This document shows positions 34,701 to 42,351 of a DNA stretch of 64,000 nt, in pieces; the stretch's first letter is position 1; the number at the start of each line of letters is the position of its first letter. This stretch comes from Oscillospiraceae bacterium (GTDB lineage: Bacteria > Bacillota > Clostridia > Oscillospirales > Ruminococcaceae), in assembly GCA_031280965.1 (NCBI GenBank), contig JAITFZ010000024.1, forward strand, positions 1 to 64,000, written 5' to 3'. The notes beneath the pieces are model-generated. The model had not been told where the DNA came from. It made no database searches and saw nothing but the letters and a program-made list of their open reading frames with translations. A program made the position numbers and the translations under genes.

Positions 34701-35482
34701 GAGGCGGCGGAGGTGGCGGCGGTGGCGGAGGCGGCAGTGGCGGCGATAATTCCACCGCTTCAACAGATGCGGCGCAGAATCAAATTAACACAGCGGTTAA
34801 CAGCAATAACGGTTCAACTGTTAATATAACAATGGCAGAGGGGTCAACATCTCTTTCTCAGGCAACTTTAAACTCAATCGCGGGCAAGAATGTAAACCTG
34901 AACCTGAACTTCGGAACATCTCGGGTTGTGATTAACGGGCAGAACGTACCGGCAAACTTAACGGGCAATCTTAACCTGAGCGTCACACAATCAACTTCCA
35001 CGACTACAGTATTACCTAACTCAAATATTCCGCGGGCGGCGATTCAGCAACAGGCGCGCCACCTTCCCGTTCAGCAGTTCAGAATCGGCGCGGCGGGCTC
35101 ACCTGTAAATGTTTCCGGAGCCGCAACTGTAAGTATCGGTTCGCAGTATGCGCGGCAGAACGCGATTTTAGCTTCGTATAATTCAACTGCGGCAAGATTC
35201 GACTTTGTTTCCGGCAGTGCAATCGGCACAAACGGAAGCGCAACCATGAACTTCAAAAACACCGGTGATTATATCGTGATTGTTCAGCAAACCGGCGATG
35301 TCATGGGAACAGGTGCGATTGACGAAGATGACGCGCTCGAAATATTAAAGCATATGGTGGGGCTTGCAGAACTTAACCCGCTTCAGAAGTTTGTTGCAAA
35401 CGGCGGTAAAAACGCCGACATCAGCGAGGACGACGCGCTCAATATTCTAAAGCTTATAGTAGGGCTTATTGACAGAATATAG
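31739..35482 (+). CDS. Secreted GH11 xylanase with autotransporter-type repeats and dockerin
   Basis: The 1247-residue protein has a signal peptide (about 1-37, cleavage near VSASA). Residues 45-270 are a GH11 endo-xylanase: YGWTTKSTVEWYIIESWGTY with nucleophile E142, the thumb NVPSIFSPSDTFPQYFSIRS (186-204) and acid/base E253 in AFCVEAFGGSG. Residues 295-645 hold beta-strand repeats of the autotransporter passenger type (GSLTKSGAGTLTLSGANTYT at 479-498, again at 549-568). Then come Ig-like domains (650-985), a Gly14 linker, a further domain and a C-terminal type I dockerin (DEDDALEILKHMVGL, SEDDALNILKLIVGL). AGGAGG precedes the start. It should act on xylan while docked on a cohesin scaffold. 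Confidence 0.88.
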   Translation: MANKVKVNRFVAALTAFVFVITAFGVGYLAPLTVSASASLVITSNLIQRIGDWDVEYWRDGGTGTMTYHNNGTFSADWDVRNMGDGSKNILFRTGRKFGTPAGVTQSHEQIGEIILNFDATHSTDTNSLLCVYGWTTKSTVEWYIIESWGTYAKGRASSQAVFIGTYTVAGEGTYEFYISNERVNVPSIFSPSDTFPQYFSIRSDASGKRTGGTVSVSEHFRQWELLNGTVVDNVTYNVNMGGALYEVAFCVEAFGGSGNAAVNNLSLQFGNTTINSKGSDNSINLNNFNFGADINEFTNWSYNAGTRTFNINDDVIANGTMNITSDITFNIADTKTLTLAGSIQGSGGVIITGIGTAIFNGINSYTGNTSVNGALLSLNSNYTIPANSTFTVGNSATPSASLLRIGNNTTLTVAGTLTNNETLTNNGFLAVSNGGVLNIGTGGERGTVTGNIINNGNVTFNRSGSTLNYGGIISGTGSLTKSGAGTLTLSGANTYTGGTTINAGILHVIGTLGTGGNYGGTIAISGGTLEIAQTANQTLSGIISGAGALTKSGSGTLTLTGVNTYSGSTTVNAGTLTLGANRTATGAHTIISGATLIINAVIINNGTLTNGGTLTVNSGRTLTQNGAATNTGIVNNNGIINGTNANVLAPPTINIGAQNAHLIVGEPNSTTGAGFTVSTINTVTGNPTIAWFSDAIGTVPATAPPAAVVVAFQNASGANITTGIPAMVRILTGITATEAFNMIAGTYYFRLTIGNTVSNVATLIITEHGTPTITIGAQSGALTAGVANAAGITFPVEPRNNVAANVVPMITWYTNSSATATAGVPTGVTTTFLNASGTPMATGAAGIPGSIRITTTNQTVAGTYFFRVTIGGTVSNLGTLTISAPGAITITAQPQNRTVTAGSITGNLSVTANITGGGTLSYQWFSNTVNSNTGGTQIAGATSATFNIPTNLAAGTYYYFCIVRATNATDVRSSVAIVTVNAASGGGGGGGGGGGGGGSGGDNSTASTDAAQNQINTAVNSNNGSTVNITMAEGSTSLSQATLNSIAGKNVNLNLNFGTSRVVINGQNVPANLTGNLNLSVTQSTSTTTVLPNSNIPRAAIQQQARHLPVQQFRIGAAGSPVNVSGAATVSIGSQYARQNAILASYNSTAARFDFVSGSAIGTNGSATMNFKNTGDYIVIVQQTGDVMGTGAIDEDDALEILKHMVGLAELNPLQKFVANGGKNADISEDDALNILKLIVGLIDRI

Positions 35483-35499
35483 CGGTTAATACTAAAATC

Positions 35500-35534
35500 C
35501 AAAAGGCTATCGGTTTTATCGATAGCCTTTTCTT
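35500..35534 (+). terminator. Terminator of the GH11 gene
   Basis: AAAAGGCTATCG and CGATAGCCTTTT form a 12-bp stem with a 7-base loop ending in a T run, 18 bases past the stop. It can also serve the convergent rmuC gene. Confidence 0.9.
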
Positions 35535-35548
35535 AGAGCCGTAATGTT

Positions 35549-36715
35549 TTAATGTTCGCTTGTTTCAATAATCTCCCCCGGCAGTTCCTGTACTCCCCGA
35601 AGCCTGCGCTCAATCGCCCGTGAACGAACGCCCACGCTGTCAATTTCTTTCGCCGCAAGGTCGATTTTCCTTTTAATGCTCTCCATGAGGTCGCCGTACT
35701 TCCCGAATTCAACTTTAACAGCACCGAGAAGTTCCCAAACCTCGTTAGAGCGCCGCTCAATCGCCAGTGTCCTGAAGCCCATTTGCAGGCTCGAAAGAAA
35801 CGCCGCCAAGTTCGTCGGTCCAACCACGGTAATTTTATACCTGCTCTGCAATTCCTCAAACAGGTTAGTCCTGCGAACTATTTCCGCGTACAGCCCTTCG
35901 GTCGGAACAAACATAATCGCGAAATCTGTTGTAATCGGTGGATTTATGTATTTATCGGAAATTTCTTTGGCGCATTTTTTAACCACCACTTCAAAGGCGG
36001 ACGCCGCACGCTTTAATTCATCGTCTGCAACATTATTTTCATAAGTTTCGAGCAGTTTCTGATAATCCTCGGTCGGGAATTTCGAGTCAATAGGCAAAAG
36101 CAAAGTACCCGACTGATTGTTTTTATCCGGCAACTTAACTGCAAAATCCACCCGTTCGCGCTCGCCCTTGACAGACACCTGCGCTTCATACTGCGCGGGA
36201 GAAAGGATTTGCTCTAAAATCCCGCCGAGTTGAATTTCGCCGAGATTGCCTTTGGTTTTTACATTGGTCAGCACCCGTTTCAGGTCGCCCACACCGGACG
36301 CAAGCTGTTGCATTTCTCCAAGCCCTTTATGCACCTGCTCAAGCCGCTCACTGATTAACCTGAACGATTCGTTGAACCTCTTCTCAACAGTATCTTTAAG
36401 GTTTTCATCTACAGTTTTACGCATTTCGTCAAGCTTTTTCGCTGTTTCTTCACGTATTTCCCTAAGCTGTGCGTCTATTTTATCGCCGAGAACCTTAAAA
36501 GAGTTCATCAGCTCTTCGCGGTTCGTGCGGGAAATCCCGGCATTCTCCGTCCGGCTGCGCGAAAACTCATCACGTATCAGAGTATCGAGTCTGGACACCC
36601 CTGCATCAAGCCGTGAGATTTCCGGATTATCGCGCTTCTTCGTGATAAAAATAAGACTAATCACATTTAAAACTAAAATCAGCGCCATTAAAACCATAAT
36701 AATTTCCATTGACAA
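35549..36715 (-). CDS. rmuC: RmuC-family protein
   Basis: RmuC proteins limit recombination at inverted repeats and have a nuclease-like fold. The 388-residue product has an N-terminal membrane helix (MVLMALILVLNVISLIFI), a long coiled coil (about 30-150) and the conserved core with LLPIDSKFPTEDYQKLLE and FAIMFVPTEGLYAEIVRR. Order and length fit the family. It is transcribed alone, convergent with the GH11 gene and divergent from the AraC regulator. An antisense open frame over its 5' part is an artefact. Confidence 0.92.
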   Translation of the reverse strand: MSMEIIMVLMALILVLNVISLIFITKKRDNPEISRLDAGVSRLDTLIRDEFSRSRTENAGISRTNREELMNSFKVLGDKIDAQLREIREETAKKLDEMRKTVDENLKDTVEKRFNESFRLISERLEQVHKGLGEMQQLASGVGDLKRVLTNVKTKGNLGEIQLGGILEQILSPAQYEAQVSVKGERERVDFAVKLPDKNNQSGTLLLPIDSKFPTEDYQKLLETYENNVADDELKRAASAFEVVVKKCAKEISDKYINPPITTDFAIMFVPTEGLYAEIVRRTNLFEELQSRYKITVVGPTNLAAFLSSLQMGFRTLAIERRSNEVWELLGAVKVEFGKYGDLMESIKRKIDLAAKEIDSVGVRSRAIERRLRGVQELPGEIIETSEH

Positions 36716-36866
36716 ATCCCCCTGTTATTACAATAATTCTACCATAAACAGTTTTCTTTGTCAATTTACTTTACAAAAACCGAAAGCCATACTACAATTA
36801 ATTGCAATTATTATCGGGACAACTGCTCATGTATCGTTTATAATAAAAGCGAAAGGCAAGGTAATT

Positions 36867-37727
36867 ATGGATATAATAGGACAACTCAACGCCGCCGTAA
36901 ACTACATCGAAAATAACCTGACGGGCGATATTGACTACAATGAAATTGCGAAAACCGCCTGTTCATCGCCCTACCATTTCCAGCGTATGTTCAGCGCAAT
37001 AACCACCATTCCTCTCTCGGAATACATACGCAGAAGACGGCTGACAAGGGCGGCGATGGACTTGCAGGGCGGCGATGATAAAATCATCGACATCGCTCTC
37101 CGCTACGGTTACAACTCACCCGATTCATTCACACGCGCATTTAAAAGTATGCACGGGATTACACCCTCATACGCAAAAACCCGCGGCGTTAAGCTGAAGG
37201 CCTATCCCCGCATCATCTTCGCCTTAACAATAAAAGGAGTAATTGCTATGGACTACAAAATCATAGAAAAAGATGCCTTCAAAATCGTAGGCATTAAAGA
37301 ATGGACATCTATTGAAGGCGGACAGAATTTTGTAAACATCCCTCAAATGTGGCAGAAAATGCCGGCGGAAAAATATGAACAGCTCGCCTCTCTTGCTAAT
37401 ACCGACATCACAGGCATAATCGGCGTATGCGGCGAAGGTGATGAAATTAACGGTTTTCATTACTGGATTGCCGCCGCCACAACGTTACCCTGCCCGCCCG
37501 ACTTGGAAGAGCGGGAAATTCCCGCTTCAACATGGGCGGTATTTGAATCGGTAGGCCCGATGCCTAAAGCGATTCAAGATGTTTGGGGGCGAATATTCTC
37601 GGAATGGTTCCCGAATTCAGGTTACGAGCATGATTGTGCGCCCGACTTTGAGTGGTACGACTGCGGCGATATTCAGGCGGAGGATTACAGAAGTGAGGTT
37701 TGGATACCGGTAGTAAAAAAATCATAG
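36867..37727 (+). CDS. AraC-family regulator with GyrI-like effector domain
   Basis: The start at 36867 is preceded by AAAGGCAAGG. The 286-residue protein begins with two AraC helix-turn-helix motifs (DYNEIAKTACSSPYHFQRMF; IIDIALRYGYNSPDSFTRAF), followed by a GyrI/SOUL-like effector-binding domain (about 125-286, YKIIEKDAFKIVGIKEW ... GDIQAEDYRSEVWIPV). In relatives such as Rob and BmrR-type proteins this domain binds lipophilic compounds. The target genes are unknown; neither neighbour is an obvious transporter. A terminator follows at 37763. Confidence 0.92.
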   Translation: MDIIGQLNAAVNYIENNLTGDIDYNEIAKTACSSPYHFQRMFSAITTIPLSEYIRRRRLTRAAMDLQGGDDKIIDIALRYGYNSPDSFTRAFKSMHGITPSYAKTRGVKLKAYPRIIFALTIKGVIAMDYKIIEKDAFKIVGIKEWTSIEGGQNFVNIPQMWQKMPAEKYEQLASLANTDITGIIGVCGEGDEINGFHYWIAAATTLPCPPDLEEREIPASTWAVFESVGPMPKAIQDVWGRIFSEWFPNSGYEHDCAPDFEWYDCGDIQAEDYRSEVWIPVVKKS

Positions 37728-37762
37728 GATGTTTAATAAAGTTAAACAAAAAATAAACCCAC

Positions 37763-37795
37763 AAAGGCAGTTGTCAATAAGACATCTGCCTTTTA
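37763..37795 (+). terminator. Terminator of the AraC gene
   Basis: AAAGGCAG and CTGCCTTT pair, continuing past one mismatch into TGTC/GACA, followed by TTTTATAT. It lies 36 bases after the stop. Confidence 0.7.
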
Positions 37796-37838
37796 TATCT
37801 TTCTTTAGAGCCCTCTACAGCCTTTCTGCTACTTTATA

Positions 37839-37872
37839 CTAAAATCCAATAAACAAGTTTATTGGATTTTAG
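37839..37872. repeat. Perfect 16-bp inverted repeat
   Basis: CTAAAATCCAATAAAC and its complement are separated by two bases. There is no T run after either arm. It stands alone in the 440-base gap between the AraC gene and nrdD; the rest of that gap upstream of the nrdD promoter holds nothing I recognise. It could be a cruciform, a processing site or a small inverted-repeat relic. Confidence 0.55.
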
Positions 37873-38056
37873 GGATGGCGCGGTTGAGATAGCGGGAATA
37901 TCGGCTGTATAAGTACATTATTGGGAAATCGGAACCTCGTATTTTTTTGCAATAATTTCAGCCCCCTTTTTAATGCATAGCACTAAAAAAGGGGGGTTTG
38001 TAGAAATTGCACAAATTTGCACGAAAAATATTTACATTAAAGATTTCGCTATTCTA

Positions 38057-38085
38057 TTGACTTTTAAGCCAAAACGCAATATAAT
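38057..38085 (+). promoter_or_regulatory. nrdD promoter
   Basis: TTGACT (38057-38062) and TATAAT (38080-38085) are 17 bases apart, about 85 bases before the start codon. Confidence 0.8.
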
Positions 38086-38121
38086 AGATATTACGGTGTT
38101 CAACAATACCATATATAGTGG
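38074..38121 (+). promoter_or_regulatory. Pair of NrdR boxes
   Basis: ATACCATATATAGTGG (38106-38121) matches 13 of 16 positions of the NrdR consensus (ACACWATATATWGTGT form). A weaker copy, ACGCAATATAATAGAT, starts exactly 32 bases upstream at 38074 and covers the -10. NrdR boxes usually come in pairs about three helical turns apart, so this promoter is probably repressed by NrdR when dATP is high. Confidence 0.65.
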
Positions 38122-38170
38122 TTCTTGGCACACAGCACCACGCAAAGCGTTACGAAAGGAAAAATGAAAA

Positions 38171-40531
38171 ATGCTAACTAAAATTCTCAAGCGCGACGGG
38201 CGCCATGTCCCGTTCAACATTGAAAAAATCGCCGACGCTATTTATAAGGCGGCGCGTGCCGTAGGCGGGCACGACTATGAATCCGCGCTCCGGCTTGCGG
38301 AAAAAGCCTGCGAATTACTTGAGAGAGAAGCCGAAAAAAGCGGGCAACCTCCCTCCGTTGAAGAAGTTCAGGACGTAGTGGAGAAGGTGCTGATTGATGC
38401 CGGTCACGCCAAAACCGCCAAGGCCTATATAATCTACCGCTCCGACCGCACCCGCGTTCGCGAGATGAATACAAAGCTTATGAGAATTTATGAGGACTTG
38501 ACCTTCAAGCCCGCGATTGACTGTGATATAAAACGTGAAAACGCCAATATCGACGGAGATACGGCGATGGGTACAATGCTCAAGTACGGTTCGGAAGGTG
38601 CAAAGCAGTTCTATGAAATGTATCTGCTCATGCCCGAACATTCAAAAGCGCACTCCGAGGGCGATATTCACATACACGACCTTGATTTTTTTACGCTGAC
38701 GACCACCTGCTGTCAGATTGATTTAATTAAACTTTTCAAAGACGGCTTCTCGACCGGTCACGGCTATCTGCGCGAGCCTAATAATATCGCAAGCTATTCG
38801 GCTCTTGCCTGTATCGCGATTCAGTCGAACCAAAACGACCAGCACGGCGGGCAGTCGATTCCGAACTTCGACTACGCGCTTGCCGAAGGCGTAAGGAAAA
38901 GCTATCTCCAGCTTTATAAAAAGAACATACTCCGCGCTGTCGGGCTTTTTTCGGGCAGTCTTGAAATAAACGACCTTGAAGATAAAATCGATGCTTTCAT
39001 AGAGAAAATCAAGGCAGAGCATAATATTATGCCGTCCCTTTCCCTTTCCGGGTGCAAGGAACTGCGCGCATTGGAAAAGCCGTATATAACCGAACTCGCC
39101 GGAAGCGAGGAACTCGCGGAAAAAATACAGGATTTCACCCGTAAGCTTACGGAAAAGGAAACCGAACGCGCCACATATCAGGCGATGGAGGCGCTGGTTC
39201 ACAACCTTAACACCATGAACAGCCGCGCAGGAGCGCAGACGCCTTTCTCCTCGATTAACTACGGCACGGACACAAGCGAAGAGGGCAGAATGGTAATCAG
39301 GAATATTCTCCTTGCCAATGAGAGCGGTCTCGGCAATGGTGAAACGCCCATCTTCCCCATTCACGTGTTTAAAATTAAAGAAGGTATAAGCTACAACCCC
39401 GGTGACCCGAACTATGACCTGTTTAAGCTCGCCTGCCGTGTATCGGCGAAACGCCTTTATCCCAATTTTTCGTTCCTTGACGCACCGTTCAATCTGCAAT
39501 TTTACAAAGAGGGCGACTACGACACCGAGGTTGCTTACATGGGTTGCCGCACCCGCGTGATTGCCAACAGGCACGACCCGACCCGCCAAACTGTTTCCGG
39601 ACGCGGAAACCTAAGCTTCACCTCCATAAATCTGCCGCGAATCGGCATTATCTCCTCAAGCGATTTAGTGGAATTCTTCAAGAACCTTGAAGAAATTATG
39701 AATCTGGCAATAAGCCAGCTTATGTATCGCTTTAAGATTCAGTGCCAGAAAAAAGTTAAAAACTTCCCGTTTCTTATGGGACAGGGCGTTTGGATGGATT
39801 CCGATAAGCTCAGACCCGACGACAGCGTTGAGGATATACTCAAGCACGGTACGCTTGCGTTGGGTTATATCGGGCTTGCGGAATGTCTTTGCGCACTGAT
39901 TGGGGAACACCACGGCGAAAGCGAAAAGGCACAGGAACTCGGACTGCGTATAATAAAACGTATGCGTGACCGCCTTGACGAAGAGGGTGCAAAAACCGGT
40001 TTAAACTTTACTTTGCTTGCTACCCCTGCCGAAGGGCTTTGCGGGCGCTTCCTCAGAATGGATAAGAAGCGTTTCGGCGTAATCAAAGGCATAACCGACC
40101 ATGAATACTACACCAACTCTTTCCATGTTCCGGTTTATTTTGATATTTCGGCATATGATAAAATCAAGCTCGAAGCGCCCTACCACGCTTTAAACAACGC
40201 AGGGCACATCACTTTCGTTGAAATGGACGGCAACCCTACTAATAATCTTGAAGCTTTCGAGAAAATCCTCCGCCTTATGAAAGAGAGCGGCATTGGTTAT
40301 GGTTCTATAAACCATCCCGTTGACCGCGACCCCGTTTGCGGCTACACGGGCGTAATCGGCGACCGTTGCCCTAAATGCAACCGGCTTGAATACGAGCAGG
40401 GTGGTGTTAAATTCGAGCGTATACGCCGCATAACAGGCTACTTAGCGGGTACAATCGACCGCTTTAACAACGCCAAGCGTGCGGAGGAGCAAGAACGGCT
40501 CAGGCATGACCTTACAACAACCATCGAATGA
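38171..40531 (+). CDS. nrdD: Anaerobic ribonucleoside-triphosphate reductase
   Basis: This class III enzyme makes deoxynucleotides without oxygen, using a glycyl radical. The 786-residue protein has an N-terminal ATP-cone (TKILKRDGRHVPFNIEKIAD, about 1-95), the NrdD core (HIHDLDFFTLTTTCCQIDLI; NTMNSRAGAQTPFSSINYGT), a zinc site near 735-750 (DPVCGYTGVIGDRCPKC) and the radical Gly756 in RRITGYLAG. Three cysteines and an Asp are visible in the zinc segment. The activase gene nrdG does not follow and is not in the window, so it must be elsewhere. Strong promoter and NrdR boxes stand upstream. Confidence 0.96.
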   Translation: MLTKILKRDGRHVPFNIEKIADAIYKAARAVGGHDYESALRLAEKACELLEREAEKSGQPPSVEEVQDVVEKVLIDAGHAKTAKAYIIYRSDRTRVREMNTKLMRIYEDLTFKPAIDCDIKRENANIDGDTAMGTMLKYGSEGAKQFYEMYLLMPEHSKAHSEGDIHIHDLDFFTLTTTCCQIDLIKLFKDGFSTGHGYLREPNNIASYSALACIAIQSNQNDQHGGQSIPNFDYALAEGVRKSYLQLYKKNILRAVGLFSGSLEINDLEDKIDAFIEKIKAEHNIMPSLSLSGCKELRALEKPYITELAGSEELAEKIQDFTRKLTEKETERATYQAMEALVHNLNTMNSRAGAQTPFSSINYGTDTSEEGRMVIRNILLANESGLGNGETPIFPIHVFKIKEGISYNPGDPNYDLFKLACRVSAKRLYPNFSFLDAPFNLQFYKEGDYDTEVAYMGCRTRVIANRHDPTRQTVSGRGNLSFTSINLPRIGIISSSDLVEFFKNLEEIMNLAISQLMYRFKIQCQKKVKNFPFLMGQGVWMDSDKLRPDDSVEDILKHGTLALGYIGLAECLCALIGEHHGESEKAQELGLRIIKRMRDRLDEEGAKTGLNFTLLATPAEGLCGRFLRMDKKRFGVIKGITDHEYYTNSFHVPVYFDISAYDKIKLEAPYHALNNAGHITFVEMDGNPTNNLEAFEKILRLMKESGIGYGSINHPVDRDPVCGYTGVIGDRCPKCNRLEYEQGGVKFERIRRITGYLAGTIDRFNNAKRAEEQERLRHDLTTTIE

Positions 40532-40811
40532 AGCCTGTCATAAGCGAGAAATTTATTATAATAGTGATAATTGCCGCAGTTTATGTTTATTATCAAATCC
40601 GAATACTGCAAAGCATTTCGGGGATTTATGCCCCCGACCACAAGATTAATTAAAATACAACGTACTTTTCCTTGATGCAAAAATAAATATGCTTGAGGAA
40701 AATTACAGCGAAGCCCGTGCGAAATTCGAGAATGTAATGCACGACAGCCGGAATTACGGGAACATAAGACTGGCAAGAGGGGAGTTAGAATATTGGATAA
40801 CACGTTTTTAG
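40528..40811 (+). pseudogene. Frameshifted small membrane/helical protein after nrdD
   Basis: An ATG overlaps the nrdD stop (ATGA) and opens 41 codons: MKPVISEKFIIIVIIAAVYV, a membrane helix, then YYQIRILQSISGIYAPDHKIN and stop. In another frame the sequence continues LKYNVLFLDAKINMLEENYS, then EARAKFENVMHDSRNYGNIR, a TPR-like helix pair, ending at 40811. Read together after a one-base shift they make one membrane-anchored helical protein, so the gene is probably broken by a frameshift. The 3' end overlaps the next gene start. Confidence 0.5.
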
Positions 40812-41383
40812 CCATGCTGTTCCGCATGAGACATATAAGCCGCTGGAGTCTTATGTTCAATACTCAGCAGGAGAACCTTATGCAGCATACGGTTGAATGT
40901 GCTTTCATCACGCATTTCCTCGCTATCGTCGGGAACTGTCACTTCAATAAAAACTACGACGCCGAAAAACTCTGCGCTTACGCTTTATTCCATGATGTTT
41001 CCGAGGTTTTGACGGGCGATATGCCGACACCCGTCAAGTACTTCAACGAGGATATAAAAGCGGCATACAAGGACATAGAGAAAATAGCTTGCGAACGGCT
41101 TTTAACCCACCTTCCGAAAGAACTTCGCAAGGTTTATTCAGCTTATTTTGACAGCGATAATTTAACCGAAGACGAGAACAGGCTTATAAAAATAGCGGAT
41201 AAGCTCTGCGCCTATCTGAAATGCGTAACAGAACTCAACGCCTCAAACAAGGAATTCATGCCAGCCCGTGAAAGCATACGCAAACAGCTTGAAAGCATGG
41301 AGAGCGAGGAACTGCGGTATTTTCTCGATAATTGCCTTGATTCGTTCACGCTGTCGCTTGATAATTTGAAAGGTACGTTGTAA
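40793..41383 (+). CDS. yfbR: YfbR-like 5'-deoxynucleotidase (HD domain)
   Basis: YfbR-type enzymes dephosphorylate deoxynucleoside monophosphates, a sensible partner for the ribonucleotide reductase just upstream. The 196-residue protein starts at TTG (40793) after AGAGGGGAG and has MLFRMRHISRWSLMFNTQQE, then H in LMQHTVECAF, H68-D69 in YALFHDVSEVLTGDMPTP and D in LIKIADKLCAYLK, the full HD set. The RW and MxT segments around residues 18-25 match the family that recognises the phosphate. Confidence 0.88.
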   Translation: MDNTFLAMLFRMRHISRWSLMFNTQQENLMQHTVECAFITHFLAIVGNCHFNKNYDAEKLCAYALFHDVSEVLTGDMPTPVKYFNEDIKAAYKDIEKIACERLLTHLPKELRKVYSAYFDSDNLTEDENRLIKIADKLCAYLKCVTELNASNKEFMPARESIRKQLESMESEELRYFLDNCLDSFTLSLDNLKGTL

Positions 41384-41385
41384 CT

Positions 41386-42021
41386 TTGAGATACACGCAC
41401 ATAATTTGGGACTGGAACGGAACTTTGCTTGACGATATAGACTGGTGCGTCAGTATAATAAACCGGATGCTTTCAGGGCGCGGACTTAAAACATTCAAGA
41501 AAACCCGCGAATATCATGATGTTTTTTCATTCCCTGTGATTGACTACTATAAGAAAATAGGTTTTGATTTCGAGAAAGAGCCGTTTGAAAAATTAGCTGT
41601 CGAATACATTGAGTTTTATTATTCAAAAAGCTGTAAACTGCATAAAGGTGCAGAAGAGGTTTTACGTATAATTAACGAAAAAGGTATAAAACAAGTTATT
41701 TTGTCGGCTTCTGAAATAAATAATCTCAAATCTCAGCTTGCCGGTTTTGATATCGGAAAGTACTTTGATGAAATACTCGGCATTTCGGACATTTACGCCG
41801 GAAGCAAAACTGAAACAGGCTTGGAATTTATAAAGAAGAATAAAATTAACAGCGCTTTGCTAATCGGCGACACGGAACATGATTTTGAAACCGCAAAAGC
41901 TCTCGGCGCAGATTGTGTTTTAATCGCGAATGGTCATCAGAGCCGCGAAAAGCTACTGACGCTGGGTGTTAGGGTGCTTGACAGTATCGCGGACGTTTTG
42001 GAGGTTTTACCGATATGTTAA
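41386..42021 (+). CDS. HAD-superfamily hydrolase (phosphoglycolate phosphatase-like)
   Basis: The 211-residue protein starts at a TTG two bases after the yfbR stop, with GAAAGG upstream. HAD motif I is DWNGTLLDD (residues 9-17, nucleophile Asp9), motif II LSASEINN (about 103), motif III the Lys in GSKTETG, and motif IV LLIGDTEHDFETAKALGA (about 159). A helical cap fills residues 20-90. It removes phosphate from a small metabolite that cannot be specified. It overlaps the next gene by 7 bases. Confidence 0.9.
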   Translation: MRYTHIIWDWNGTLLDDIDWCVSIINRMLSGRGLKTFKKTREYHDVFSFPVIDYYKKIGFDFEKEPFEKLAVEYIEFYYSKSCKLHKGAEEVLRIINEKGIKQVILSASEINNLKSQLAGFDIGKYFDEILGISDIYAGSKTETGLEFIKKNKINSALLIGDTEHDFETAKALGADCVLIANGHQSREKLLTLGVRVLDSIADVLEVLPIC

Positions 42022-42332
42022 AACCCTCCCGCTTTACCGTTATAGACGAGCCGTTCAGGTGCGCCGTCTGCGGCGCGGAAACGCCGCCGCTCGGTTACAC
42101 TGCCCGCGACCACTGTAACAAGTGCCTTTGTTCGCTTCATCTTGATGAAAACCCCGGCGACCGTCTCAGCAATTGCGGCGGTGTACTTGAGCCTGTCGGC
42201 GCGGAGCAGGGTAAAAAAGGCTTTAAAATTATCTACAAGTGTAAAAAATGCGGCGTTACAAAGAAAAATATCGCCGCCAAAGACGACGATAACGAGATAA
42301 TCATAAGACTTTTCGGGAATCCGGTTTCATAA
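42015..42332 (+). CDS. RNHCP-domain zinc-binding protein
   Basis: The 105-residue protein has FRCAVCGAETPPLGY, then RDHCNKCLCSLHLDENPGDR (RNHCP-type motif, about 30-50), NCGGVLEPVG and a C-terminal zinc ribbon IIYKCKKCGVTKKN. These eight cysteines and a histidine suggest two zinc sites. The family is uncharacterised; an RNA- or translation-related role is a guess based on similar zinc ribbons. GGAGG lies inside the 3' end of the HAD gene. Confidence 0.88.
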   Translation: MLKPSRFTVIDEPFRCAVCGAETPPLGYTARDHCNKCLCSLHLDENPGDRLSNCGGVLEPVGAEQGKKGFKIIYKCKKCGVTKKNIAAKDDDNEIIIRLFGNPVS

Positions 42333-42351
42333 AGACGGTCGCCTTGCGTTT

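Noticed and set aside
36246-36866. Long plus-strand frame upstream of the AraC regulator
   Set aside because: It is antisense to rmuC; the regulator starts at 36867 with a ribosome-binding site and the HTH domain.
38723-39589. 288-codon minus-strand frame inside nrdD
   Set aside because: Shadow of nrdD coding; no recognisable family and no start signal.
40320-40390. Apparently missing zinc cysteine in NrdD (DPVCGY)
   Set aside because: I recall the same DRDPVCGY form from other clostridial NrdD proteins, so it is probably normal for the group.
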